Position numbers and translations under genes: made by a program. A DNA stretch of 64,000 nucleotides. Origin: Prostheceraeus crozeri (taxonomy: Eukaryota > Platyhelminthes > Polycladida > Euryleptidae). The DNA lies in contig CAJQUW010001141.1 of assembly GCA_907163375.1 (NCBI GenBank), forward strand, positions 62,001 to 126,000, written 5' to 3'. The first letter of the stretch is position 1; each line of letters opens with the position of its first letter. The notes under the pieces are model-generated. The model saw only the letters and a program-made list of their open reading frames with translations. It did no database searches and was not told the origin of the DNA. Shown here in pieces: positions 11,737 to 22,413 of this stretch.

Positions 11737-14097
11737 TTAGAATGCTGGATTGAAAGTAGGAGGAATTATCAACTTCACTTGACCATTATCATCATATACA
11801 ACCAGCTGTTTGAATATATGGCTTACTGGAGCATGCATAAACTCTGAAGAAGAACGTGCAACTACTCGCTTTATATTTCTTGAAAGGGACTCGATATCTA
11901 AAAGGTTTCCTACTAGGTGATGTTCATTTCCTACGCGAATAAAGAACAAAACATGAATGAAATTTTCAGAATTGTCCAATATATAGCAACTGCATCGTCT
12001 AGAACTACTACAAAATTTAGAGCAGGTGAACTTCACGCCGTTTATCCACATAGATTTGAAGACTTCAACTTCAATATCAATGTGCCTTACATTACTTAAA
12101 AATGCTTTCAATTCCTCACTAATTTTCATCAATTTTGATACTCCAGGAACAATCCCTTGTGGTTTTCGAGATGCAACATTTTTAATTAAAAAATTTTCAA
12201 AATTCATCAGTTGACTGTTTATTCCATCGAAAGCTCTATCAGATGAAGACACGAGGTGCCACAACAAATTAAAGCGCTGTAATATTTGCTTGCATATACT
12301 TTGTGTACCATTGAATAAATGTGTTAAAACATTATTATATGCCTCAAATCGATACATATGGTACAATACTTGCGGACCGAAATGAGCCAAATTTTTCCTT
12401 ATATGCAATAGCAAGTGAACGTTGTAAGTCATATTTTGAATACCATAGATTTCTCTAAAATCGTAAACAAATCTATTTATTCCTACATCCAATTTTTCTA
12501 AGTCAGTGTTGTTTCTTTCGTAGGTAAGTATGTCATACATAATTTCATTCAGTGATAGAAAGTGTTCATATGCAATTGTCGGCAACACATTTTCTAGAAC
12601 AATAGGACCATAAAACAATAAGAAATTATTAAATTCTTGCGCTTTCCAAAATTCTATGGCTCTTATAGATCGAGGAGGCCTGCTCATAAACGATGGAACT
12701 CTAAATTGACTCAGCTTAAGATCAATTTCAGATCGAAATCTCGAAATATTAGTAAACTGATCTGCTCGGCTAATCGACGGATTCAGCCATAAGTTCAGCA
12801 TTAATTTCATGACACCTCTATCAATACAATGCATTAAATCTACACTAAAACCATCCACTAAATTAAAAAATGGAAAATCACTTAGAGGACAGACTCCCTT
12901 AACACCTTGAAATGCCTGATTGGTCGAAATGGCTATTTGCGCATCTGCAAGTATGCCATCATGTGTTCGTGCTATTGGTCTTATGTCAACAAAATCATAA
13001 ACCTGCGTGAATCCGTTGCCCTTCGGAACCCGAGTAACCTGGTGTTTGCACCATGAACAACCAAAATTGCCATTGAATTGTTTGATATTCTGCAGCTGAC
13101 ATCGGGCAACCGAGTCAGCAACCACATTGATAGGTACTATAACATACTTATTTCCAGCATGCATTATACCTTCACTAGAAAGATTTTTCAAAATAGTCGA
13201 TATATGCTTAAAATATAATTCAAATTTAGGCTTTGCACTACCATAGTATATTCCCATTAAGAAGATGTTGTGAAATTGGGCATGAGAAGGAAGTTCATTG
13301 ACAAGGGCTAGAATTGGCCATGCGGATGAGTTACTAGAATTGAATATTGAAATGCCGTCAGAACATATACTTAAGCTTAATACCCTGTAGGACGAAAAAC
13401 TTTCATACAATTCTTGAAAAGTGGATCCAACTGCTGGTCTAAGCTTACTGTCGTAAGTGTGTATTATATCACTTAAAATTTTCCTAATATTGGAATAAAA
13501 AAAACAATGGTTTGATGACTCTAGCTCTATTTTTTGATATTCTTTTTGACAATTATTGCAACGCAACCCGTCATCCAATATTTCACTACAGGTCTCACAG
13601 AAAAATGTCTGCATCAACTCTAGCGACGAACTAAAATGCTTTTTCAAAAAATATTTGGACTTTAAAACATTGTTAGGCTGAGGCAAAATCATTGAAATGA
13701 ATTGTAAAATTGATTCTGCACTTTTGTATGACATATTACATGAGATTATCAGTGATAGAAAAAGCAGCATGAATTGACGAATTGTCAAGTAGCTTGATTC
13801 ATACAGCGGTGTTTCATCATGATCCTCTATTTCATTCACGTGATCCGTATCAACATTTTCATCACAAATTTGTTCGGCTTCATCAGATAATTCAGGAACG
13901 CTGAAATCAAATTCTAAATCATCGGTATAAATGATATCTTCCATTGGTTCCTGATCGTCGACTGGGTTTGATACATCATTGATGGAGTTACATGTACTTT
14001 CATTCAAACTTTTTGACATTCGCCATAAAGTTGACTTCGGAATGGAAACATTGCTAGCAGGTTTCAACCACCTTAAATAATCCCCTTTTCTAGGCAT
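11737..14097 (-). CDS. CACTA/EnSpm-type (Tnp2-like) transposase, 786 aa, uninterrupted
   Basis: A DDE-type cut-and-paste transposase, acting in the nucleus on the ends of its own element. It is a single open frame with ATG at 14097 (MPRKGDYLRW). Order: a basic start and an acidic region (about residues 50-95); a helical block with SAESILQFISMILP (about 127-139); a CxxC zinc pair set (CETC at 167, CNNC at 180); the first catalytic Asp in CSDGISIF (D247) with SSAWPIL; KPKFELYFKHI; a second Asp in VVADSVAR (D328); a GCSWC zinc knuckle (346-350); and the conserved SVDLMHCIDRGVM block (D420, H423). Length is in the usual range for animal members. No disabling change is visible, so the copy looks young or maintained. 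A consensus donor at about 14935 upstream could belong to a 5' UTR exon. It is the best candidate to mobilise the enclosing 14-kb element. Confidence 0.88.
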   Translation of the reverse strand: MPRKGDYLRWLKPASNVSIPKSTLWRMSKSLNESTCNSINDVSNPVDDQEPMEDIIYTDDLEFDFSVPELSDEAEQICDENVDTDHVNEIEDHDETPLYESSYLTIRQFMLLFLSLIISCNMSYKSAESILQFISMILPQPNNVLKSKYFLKKHFSSSLELMQTFFCETCSEILDDGLRCNNCQKEYQKIELESSNHCFFYSNIRKILSDIIHTYDSKLRPAVGSTFQELYESFSSYRVLSLSICSDGISIFNSSNSSAWPILALVNELPSHAQFHNIFLMGIYYGSAKPKFELYFKHISTILKNLSSEGIMHAGNKYVIVPINVVADSVARCQLQNIKQFNGNFGCSWCKHQVTRVPKGNGFTQVYDFVDIRPIARTHDGILADAQIAISTNQAFQGVKGVCPLSDFPFFNLVDGFSVDLMHCIDRGVMKLMLNLWLNPSISRADQFTNISRFRSEIDLKLSQFRVPSFMSRPPRSIRAIEFWKAQEFNNFLLFYGPIVLENVLPTIAYEHFLSLNEIMYDILTYERNNTDLEKLDVGINRFVYDFREIYGIQNMTYNVHLLLHIRKNLAHFGPQVLYHMYRFEAYNNVLTHLFNGTQSICKQILQRFNLLWHLVSSSDRAFDGINSQLMNFENFLIKNVASRKPQGIVPGVSKLMKISEELKAFLSNVRHIDIEVEVFKSMWINGVKFTCSKFCSSSRRCSCYILDNSENFIHVLFFIRVGNEHHLVGNLLDIESLSRNIKRVVARSSSEFMHAPVSHIFKQLVVYDDNGQVKLIIPPTFNPAF

Positions 14098-14935
14098 TGA
14101 TGCGCTTTTTTTATATTACAAGCTTATAAACCTAACTCTAGCTCAGATTTGATGATATCAGTGGCAATAATGTATGTTGCTGTATATTTCAGTGAATAAT
14201 TTTAATCAAAGCACTCAAGAGAATCAAAATTTAGCAGAAAATTAATCCTTTCTTTCAAAAAAGATGCTCTTAATTTGCTTACTACCTAGATCAAACTGTA
14301 CTAATGAGTGACGTTCTGATATATAGTTCAAAATTTTGCAGTTGCGAGTAGCAGATGTATTGTCTGCTTAACTGGATGAGTGCAATAAATGTACTTCAAC
14401 AACCTCCCAAAGATGCTGCTAACTAATATCTAGTACAGTGACTGAAATTAGTTTGTTAATTTGTAATATGCCTATAAATCTTCTTTTGCAAATAAAGAGG
14501 AAGTTAATTGATAGTCAAGTTATGTAGCTTCCTATTGTGTCAGACTGGCCTACTAAACACGAAGATACAGGAACCTATACGCTGAATATGCGTAGAAAAA
14601 TTGTCTAAGATGTAGTGTTCAAGTATGTAGCGTTCTCTATAATATAGGAAAATTGTGAATACTCAGTGTTAATGAAGCTTATACAATATGATAGTAATGT
14701 CCGTTTAACAGTGGCAATATAAAATCATCAATTGTGCTTCCACTATAATGGTTGAGGTGTGAATATATACGAAAATATAGCTGCTTGCATAAGTATGATA
14801 GCTGCTTAAATAATAAATGAAAGTAATTCAATTATTGTTTCACGGAATAGCCATTGTTTTAACATGAATTAATTAATCTAATTAATTAGTTCGTTTAAAC
14901 AATAGCTGAAAACAATAAATTGCTACTCACCATTT

Positions 14936-15470
14936 GTTGTCAATTGCAGTATTCTTCCGATGTTGATCGAAAATCGTTTTCAGAACACATAGTCCAAAAC
15001 GTGCTCCGGTAGAATCAGGAGCTGATATTACTGCTCAATGATTTCTTCTTTGTCATACGTTTCTCAGTAGAGTTACAGACACAATAGTCAAAGGATTAAG
15101 TTAGTACGGCTGCCAATCAAGGAAATTGTGTCAGCAAGCTTGATTACATGCGTAGAACAGTATCTCATTTTGTCAGCTGATCCTAAATTTGGCCCGGTCA
15201 ACAAATTCGAAAATGTGCACTCAGTTGTTATGGTGAAATTTTGTGGTTGGGGTGAATTAGTTAAACATATATCAGCTGATGCGTTCCTAACCCAGTCCAC
15301 AGAGTAGTCATCGATAGAGTTATCAACCTGCTTGAAGTCAAGTGAAATAAATGCCATCGTGAATTGTGGTCTGAAGTGAATGTTGGCATATACACCAGAT
15401 GACAATAGAAACACACGAATTGGTTCATCGGAAGAGTTTGTGTCAAATGCTTCTCAAGTTGAATGAATAA
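14936..15470 (-). other. Unrecognised ORF with a strong donor site upstream of transposase
   Basis: A minus-strand frame stays open from about 15470 to 15088 (ending SRTNLIL). It is followed by a consensus donor, AATG then GTGAGTAG, at 14935. The peptide includes VYANIHFRPQF and NFTITTEC and matches nothing I recognise. Since the frame closes before the donor, the exon would be non-coding at its 3' end. It could be a 5' leader exon of the transposase transcript or a separate short gene. Confidence 0.3.
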
Positions 15471-15763
15471 AACTATGTCATCAATAATTCAGTCCCAGTA
15501 CATTGTGGATAGTAGAACTCTTGTCAATTGCAATACATGCATTGTATTGCTGGACATTTATCTCTCACAATAATGAATATGCCTCCGACGGTTATCGGAA
15601 TGATGAAAACTGAACAAGAAAGCTGCCACCATCCCATTGCTCCTCTACTGCATTATCAAAAAGTACGTGTAGCTGCAGTTAAACAAAATATAGTAGATCA
15701 TGCAATTTCAATTGAAAACTCTTGTGATATATGAAATAAGGACTGTAATATGGAATTTTAATT

Positions 15764-15771
15764 CATTCAGC
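15764..15771. repeat. Target-site duplication of hAT-type MITE (left)
   Basis: CATTCAGC, repeated exactly at 16456-16463 on the far side of the MITE. Confidence 0.8.
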
Positions 15772-16455
15772 CATAGAGTAGGGATCATAGAGTAGTTATA
15801 TATAGGTAGAGTGTCGATTCAAAAAAGTATATCTATACAGTGAAAATTTTTATATCAAAAGATTCAGTTTTTTGCGGAGATTACGTTCCCGTGGTCCAAA
15901 AAATTATTTGAGCACTTTTTAAAAAAGTCAAAATTTGCCAATTTATTTACTACAGAGATGACTCTCCTACATAAGTAGTATGAAGCAAGTTGGACATCAA
16001 AAGGAATGTATATTTGATAATAAGCATCCTAGCTAAGCGGAAATTAAGCTGATGATCATGGGAATTTCATGAATTGTATTATAATGAAAGTCTTCATGAA
16101 AAAGCGATATTATTCGTGTGTTCTTGGCTGAAATTTCAGGTTTTTAATTCAATTTTCACCGGCATGATTTTATAATTCACTAAATTCATGTTTCATTTAT
16201 TTTCATCTCTTGAATCTGAATAATGATGTGGACCCATTTATATCTTTCAAATTTGATTGAAATCATTGTTGCACATGATCACTCAATTCCGTTGTAATTT
16301 CTGCAGAATTGCAGACATTTGCATATCTCACATTTGGTGTCAGTTACCACCTGATCTCCATTGAGTTCATTTAATAAAATCGAAAGTGTATGCACATTGG
16401 GGATTTAATAAATACGGAGTTACCACTCTACCTAATATACCTAGCCTACTCTATG
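15772..16455. mobile_element. Non-autonomous hAT-type MITE, 684 bp
   Basis: Begins CATAGAGTAGG and ends with its exact inverse CCTACTCTATG. A second inverted block, AGGTAGAGTG/CACTCTACCT, lies just inside both ends. It is flanked by the perfect 8-bp duplication CATTCAGC. An 8-bp target duplication with short TIRs is the hallmark of the hAT superfamily. There is no transposase frame inside. It is nested in the 14-kb element. Confidence 0.8.
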
Positions 16456-16794
16456 CATTCAGCGTTGAATGATCAACTTGAGAGCAACAATGCAGAGAGT
16501 TAAAAATGTAATTGTAACACTTCCACCAAATCGAAATTTACATTACCAAATAAATCATGAGATGACGTAATCTGCGCAATTTCTCTGAATTCTGGTTTGG
16601 AAAATTTGCGCACTCATTTAAGCTGCGTGGCCCTCCGACTAGCCAATTGCATCGAGACACAGTTAATGAAGGACGATGACATAAGTATCATTTAATTTCA
16701 CTTGCACCTTCAATATAATATTCAATAAATGCTTCACATTCATGAAAATATAGTCAGTTTCACTCAATAACATTTCCGAAACGATAAAATCATT

Positions 16795-16980
16795 AAAGAA
16801 ATATCATTACTATGCTCATGATATTTGTAGCAGCAGAAATATCATTAGAAATATCATGAACAAGAAATATCATGAACAATATCATTAAAATATCATTAAC
16901 TTTCACCAAATGATATTTGTATCATTAATAATATCATTAACCCATATTTATGTCATGGCATCATGATATTTTTGATGATA
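16795..16980. repeat. Right subterminal AATATCAT array
   Basis: About a dozen AATATCAT/ATGATATT words in under 200 bp, several as AAATATCATTA or ATATCATGAACA. They run up to the right terminal inverted repeat and mirror the left array in composition. Confidence 0.7.
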
Positions 16981-16994
16981 CATTTCCGTAAGGG
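16972..16994 (-). repeat. Right terminal inverted repeat of 14-kb element
   Basis: Inverse of 2968-2990 with one mismatch; it ends ATTTCCGTAAGGG and is followed by a TATATA run. Confidence 0.75.
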
Positions 16995-17486
16995 TATATA
17001 TATATATATATAATATGCGAATATATAATGTAACGAAAATATAAACATATATGAAAGATAGGCCTAAACCTGGAGCATATAGATTTCACGAAAGCATACC
17101 AGTAATCATCTGGTTTTGAGTTGACCAGTGTGTATAGGCCTATGGGTAAGATGCGTGAACAAAAAATGTCATGGGCTACTTAACGCCTATGTTTAATATT
17201 AGCCGTTAGGTCTATTTTGTTCTGCAATCTTTATGGAAATTTATAACGGAAAAATCATCATCAATCACTTAATATTTCAATATCATTTTACTGATGGAAA
17301 TATTCAGAGAGTTCTCCGCGAGAAAATCCCATAGCATAGCAGAATAACATTTCTACAGTAAACAAACGCTGTCAGCAATTATTGTACTCGTATTTATTCC
17401 TACGACCTAGATGAAATTAGCCAATAGGTCCTAATTATAATATTTCAATCTATTATTTTTTCACATTTTTCATTTGTAATTTCTAC

Positions 17487-17700
17487 TTACCAGGAAAATT
17501 TGCTATACTGTAATCCCTGTTTTACATTGTTGCAAACTCTCGGGAGAATCAGGGAAAACGAGATATTCAGATGCCAAACAACAGATAGCTTTGGAAATGC
17601 GATGGACAATACGACAAAAGGAGGCTTCGCTGAGACCGAAAAGGTCACCATTCTCCCGGTGAAAATCTCCAGCGGCGTACCAATAACTGCACAATGGGTG
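17487..17700 (-). pseudogene. PIF/Harbinger (HARBI1-like) transposase exon remnant
   Basis: The minus-strand frame 17694-17503 reads YAAGDFHRENGDLFGLSEAS, then FCRIVHRISKAI and SEYLVFP. This is the conserved helical region upstream of the DDE domain in Harbinger transposases (GDLxGxS, RxVHRVSxAI). After a one-frame slip near 17515, another frame continues SIANFPG, the start of the FPGVIGAIDGTH block, and runs straight into a GTAAGTAG donor at about 17492, an intron position compatible with the family. The DDE exon expected downstream was not found. The transposase is broken and partial. Confidence 0.75.
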
Positions 17701-17774
17701 GTTTCCATGATTTCCTGTCGTACGTAGAGATCCATGAAAATATTCCAGTTTTGTATAAAATAAATAATATGCAA

Positions 17775-20700
17775 GCCAATTTTGTTAGTAAACAGCTATG
17801 TTTCTATTTTTGGTAACAAGTTAGGTGTTTGTTAGCTAGCAATCATTTCTGCAACCAGCGGAGAGTGTGACAAATGTAAAGCAATGTTGATGAAACGTCG
17901 AGAAATGCAGGAAAAGAGGTAATGAACACATCAAACAATTAAAGGAAAAACAGGAATGATCTGTATTATGGAGAATGTGAAACCCAGCATGAAGGAATTG
18001 AACAAAACTTCAACATGAACGATACAGGAGTGCATCACAATAACGCAATGGAAAGACAAATAACAGAGGCCGTAGTTATTAGAAATAAAATTAAGCAACA
18101 CATAAAACTGACCAATAACAAAACAGAATGGAACCACTCAAATTTGCCAGCATTAACTCTACAACATTAGGTGGATGTGCATTGTGGAATATTGTGGATG
18201 GTTTGCACATGGTTTTCACTATCTTCCCCCCTTCACCCATGATATTTTTATAGACATTTCCAGATTTGATTTGAAATCATAGTCCTTGTTAGATAAGATC
18301 ACTGTAAATTAAAAATCTGATTGAGAAGGGTGGTTCACCGAAATAATAATTACGAAGTAAAAACGAATTGTCTGTGAGTTGAGAGATAAACTAATTTCAT
18401 TTCTTTTAATCAAAATGTTATCGAAATCTTTCTTTATAAGTTCGGTTAATATTGTGCGTAATCGAGCTATGGTACAATGTGGAAAAAGAAAGGCAACCAT
18501 GTATCCCGTAATGATGATTTCTCTATCTATGCATGTGAAAGACATTTTTGAAATCTCAGTCATTATATATCTACATGTGTATTCATAGCATTAACTGTCC
18601 GCTTTTTTCCTACATTGCTGCCGAGTTCATTTCAATTATAGAGTGATTCTTCCTGACAATAATGCAGCATTATCATGGATTTTTGGTGCAGAAATATCAG
18701 ACATAGACGAGGCTACGTTAGCAACCGAGACTGTCGGATATTTCTGCACTGTGAACGGTAAACCGTAAATATCCGTTAAAGTTTCACGATTTTCTGTAGT
18801 ATGAACTGTTATGACGTCATCATTTTAACAAATTTTACGGAAATATTCTGTGAAGTTTAACGCTTATTTTAGCTGTTTTTATCGGTGTACAGTTTACAGT
18901 GTACCCGCAAAATCCATGATACAGTGCTGCTGTATGTTGTTCTTAAGAAGCTGCTCTGTCAGACACTGAGGTGAGACAATCTGATGAAGAATTGCTGAAA
19001 CATGCAACAGATGTAAAGATTCTTGCCGCAGGACAACCTATTGAAAGTTACTTTATCAAAAAAGGATTTAATATTTAAAGGGACATGATGGCAACCGTGA
19101 ATCTTTATAAAGTACATCGATGCCTTCCCATTATCAATCATTCGAGCCGCGTGACGAATGACGATCCGTTCTAGTCCTCAATTATCATGAAATGTCGAAT
19201 TTCTATGTACCTTTAGATAAGAATTTGTTTTGTTCGACAGTTTCTTTGAAATTTCTCAGGGCGGCCATTGAAAGTTTCTGAAATTATTAACAATATGACA
19301 TATGTTTCTTAGCAATGGTGCAGTTTCAGCAAAGATTTCTCAAAATTACATTAGCGAAGGATTTAGAGAAGTACATAAACTGATTGCTGCGTGAAATTGC
19401 ACCAAAAATAGGTAAGGATGGGGTATCTCCCCCACGTTTTTAAAATTGTCTTAAGTCTGCAAAAATGCATCAATCGTCCCACAACTTCAGGTACGCATAC
19501 CTGAGAATATTTTCTACCCTATTTTAACCAACTTTATTTCTATTTAACTTTCTACTCTATTCTTAACCTATTTTATGCAAATCGGGCAAGCATTGTTTGA
19601 ATAAGAGACGATAGCGTGAAGTGTAGCGATGTCAGCAGCTTGCTCTGACTTCGTCTGTTCGGAGCACTACTCGCTTGTGCATTGCTCTCTCTCTCTCTCC
19701 TTCGTTTCATTCACTATTTGAAATCTTCTCACGACCACAATCCCCAACACACCTCTTTTAAGTTAAGCACATTAGTGTAATGGATGCGGCCTGGTCATTG
19801 ACATCACGATTTGTCTTTGTTTACTTACAAATTGCTTTGTTAACTTAGCGTGCTCAAACGATGAGGTCGCTGACAAGGGAGATCAAGAAACTGATATTGA
19901 TGACACTTCAAATACTTAGAATTAGAAAACTACTTGCTCGATTTGCATGCATTTTGGCATGTAAGTAGAACATATCTTTACCTACGAGTGCTTAGAGTTT
20001 TGTGACGATTGATTCACTTTTGAGGATTCTGGACAAATTTGAAAACGTGGGGGGAGATAAACCATAAGATCCTTGACATAATGTACGTAATTGTTTGGCC
20101 ATTCTTGGATATAATATTGTATGTCAAAAATAGCCTCTGGCTTTCTCAGGAATAAAAAAAAAACAAAGATACCAAGCTTTCGTATTCCTTCAACAGGGTA
20201 TTCAATAGAATGCACAGATGTTTTACAGCCGTTAATCAATATTCAAAATTATTACTTAGATATTTCGAACAGCTCATTAACTACAGACAAAGATAAGAAA
20301 AACATGCATGAACTATGAAATGAAGATACAAAGCTAACTATGGTAAGATGTTATATAAGCTAACTATGTATCAAGTTTGATACACAGTGTTTACTATAGA
20401 TACAGTTGTTTGATTTTTAAGCCGCTGGTCGGCCTTCAATTGTCTTGTATCTTCATTTATATTTTTTGAGGCTATTTTTGACATACCACAAGATCCTGCA
20501 CATCTAACCATGTCTTTTGAAGATCAACCAGCAGAATATTTCTCGGTTTGAAAATATTTATTCGCGTTAAACACAAAAATCGGTAGAAGTATTAGTCGGC
20601 TTTTTATTAAACCCTCCAGTTCGACTTCTTGAAAAGAACAACATAGTGTTCAACATGTCTCTTTGAATTGTCTATGTAGTGTCTTAAATGTGATGTTAAA

Positions 20701-20943
20701 TGTTGTTAAACGGTTTCCCTGACAGTAAAAAGCTTTGATCAATTGTGCCCTTTTGAAGATGCAATCCTTAGTTCTTTACCCAAATTACTATTGTTGAGAC
20801 ATTAACAAAATCAAAAGCCAAAGTTTTTTTTAAAGCAAGTTTCGATTAAGCAGCATTTTTACCGTTTTGAAGATGTTCTAGAACTGAGACAGTCGAAGTG
20901 TTGAGTGGATATACATTACAATAACACGCAGTTTTAATAGCGG
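17775..20943. other. Gene-poor stretch with small palindromic elements
   Basis: No convincing gene. It contains a CT-rich run (19683-19700), several short orphan frames, and the palindromic elements at 18684-18901. A promoter or exon could not be supported. Confidence 0.5.
18684..18901. mobile_element. Small MITE-like palindromic elements (CACTGT...ACAGTG ends)
   Basis: Two linked structures. First, TGCAGAAATATC with GAC at 18686-18702 is inverted at about 18732-18750. Second, 18747-18901 begins CACTGTGAACGGTA and ends TACAGTTTACAGTG, an imperfect terminal inverted repeat shared with elements at 34999-35422 and 57990-58699. No target duplication was found. Confidence 0.4.
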
Positions 20944-21500
20944 TTGTTTTCTTCAAAAATAGGTAATCATGGTCTTCAACTCAACAGAACTGTCCTTATC
21001 AGGTGCTATCCGGCAGTCAGAGCGAGTTTTTCAAGGACAGGCCGAAAATCTTACAATTATTTAAATGAGCTCAGTAGAAACCCATCACAGGTAACAAACA
21101 CTTCATTATATTTCAAGTCAAATGCCACAGCAGTTGAAGTCTCACAGAAGGCAGGAATGATAGAACGGCCCGAGAAGAAGGAAGTTGCAGGGAGCTAATA
21201 TTTTCCATGTCACGATTTGTGAATGACACAGTCGTGAGTGTGTTGTTTTATAAGCCATGTCCCTCGCCGTGGGTAAAGGTTCCGTCTGTTGGATGCATCT
21301 ACATCAACAAGAAGCGTCAAACATGGACTGTTGCGGCTGCGGAATGTCGCTGCAGAGGATATTCTCTGTTGACATTCAAGGATGAAAAGGAATTCAACTT
21401 GATGTGGAAATATCTGAGAGTGGATGGCTGGTGTCCTTGGAGTGGCATCAGATGGAAGGAGGTGCAGTGGATCATCTCTCGTTGCAACTTCTTTTTTTGA
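20944..21500 (+). CDS. C-type-lectin-like domain exon, partial
   Basis: Frame 21207-21500 contains the start of a C-type lectin-like domain: CPSPW at the N-terminus, then GCIYI, the characteristic TWTVAAAEC with the paired Cys, GYSLLTFKDEKEF, and a W..W.GI.W segment. These match the first half of the fold (CP.GW, CY, W..A...C...G..L). Such domains bind carbohydrate or other ligands in secreted and membrane receptors. The C-terminal half with the last Cys pair is missing. The frame starts without a signal peptide, and a weak acceptor (TTTTATAAG) precedes it. The open frame 20944-21198 just upstream is unrecognised and ends before a donor-like site. It may be one exon of a host gene or a pseudogene fragment. 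Confidence 0.5.
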
Positions 21501-21990
21501 TAACTGTCAATTGATGAAGACAAATTTTGATGATCAAAATGATAAAGGTCAATTTTCTGAAAGTTCAATTCAGTCAATGCCTTCTTCATCACAGACATCT
21601 CCATACAATGCTTCGTCCTCGACTTTGATATCTTCTTCATTTCACTCCGCAGCTCCTTCACTTGCGCCGTTATTCCATTCGCGGAAGTCAAAAACAACTT
21701 CTTCATATCAGCCTTTTTTCTGAGGTAATCAAACTTCTCTTCACTGTCTGTATTCGCTTCCTTTTGTGCTGCTTCAAACCTTGAGAGGATTGCTTGCTCT
21801 TGTCCACAAGATCTCGCGTCTTCTCGATCATCTCATTCACGTACAAGATGTACAGGAGGATTCTCTGCATCTGTGTAGAGGATTACCAAAGACACGAAGA
21901 CAATCTCCAACATTCAAATCAAATTCATCGAGGAGGGGAAACGAAGACTGTGTTATCGCAATTGATATTCGAGGCTTGCAAATGATTTAA
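21500..21990 (-). other. Coiled-coil-like coding remnant
   Basis: The minus strand reads through EKFDYLRKKADMKKL and AQVKELRSEMKKISKS, then further Lys/Glu heptads. Upstream, about 21780-21840, EMIEKTRDLVDKS lies in a neighbouring frame. The composition looks like a coiled coil from a real protein. At least one frame change is needed to read it all, so it is either several exons or a pseudogene. I do not recognise the family. Confidence 0.35.
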
Positions 21991-22413
21991 ATACATCTCC
22001 GCCGTCACCCAGGTCTTCGCCTTATCGGGATGGTGGCAGAATGATGTAAATATTGATGTGAATTCTGATTTCCGACACGACGTTACTCGGACTGTTTATC
22101 GAAGTTTCAATGCACTCGGATGATGAATTTAAATACATTTCCGCCGTCACCCAGGTCTTCGCCTTATCGGGATGGTGGCAGAATGATGTAAATATTGATG
22201 TGAATTCTGATTTCCGACACGACGTTACTCGGACTGTTTATCGAAGTTTCAATGCACTCGGATGATGAATTTAAATACATTTCCGCCGTCGCCCAGGTCT
22301 TCGCCTTATCGGGATGGTTGCAGAATGATGTAAATATTGATGTGAATTCTGATTTCCGACACGACGTTACTCGGACTGTTTATCGAAGTTTAATGCACTC
22401 GGATGATGACAAA
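21989..22413. repeat. Three 142-bp tandem repeats
   Basis: Units start at 21989, 22131 and 22273 and are nearly identical. Each unit could encode the same about 45-residue stretch on the plus strand (ISAVTQVFALSGW, then DFRHDVTRTVYRS), and the third stays open for 76 codons. The GC-rich, codon-like character suggests a duplicated exon fragment rather than simple satellite DNA. Confidence 0.85.

Larger units (their letters stand above)
2968..16994 (-). mobile_element. Candidate 14.0-kb DNA transposon with 23-bp TIRs, CACTA-type transposase and BEN-gene cargo
   Basis: Seen: the 23 bp at 2968-2990, starting CCCTTACGGAAAT, recur in reverse complement at 16972-16994 with one mismatch. Just inside both ends lie arrays of ATGATATT/AATATCAT words, a subterminal-repeat arrangement typical of CACTA and related transposons. 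Both outer flanks are TATATA, so a TA-type target duplication is possible but cannot be proved in this low-complexity context. Inside, on the minus strand, are an intact CACTA/EnSpm-type transposase and a five-exon BEN-like gene. Nested secondary insertions are a PLE, a hAT-type MITE and a SINE-like sequence. Known CACTA ends usually begin CACTA/CACTG; these do not, so linking ends to transposase is inference. The alternative is two diverged ends of separate elements. Confidence 0.55.

Noticed and set aside
2968-16994. The 14-kb element as a Polinton/Maverick
   Set aside because: No DNA polymerase B, integrase or capsid-type genes are seen, the ends do not fit, and the transposase is of CACTA type.
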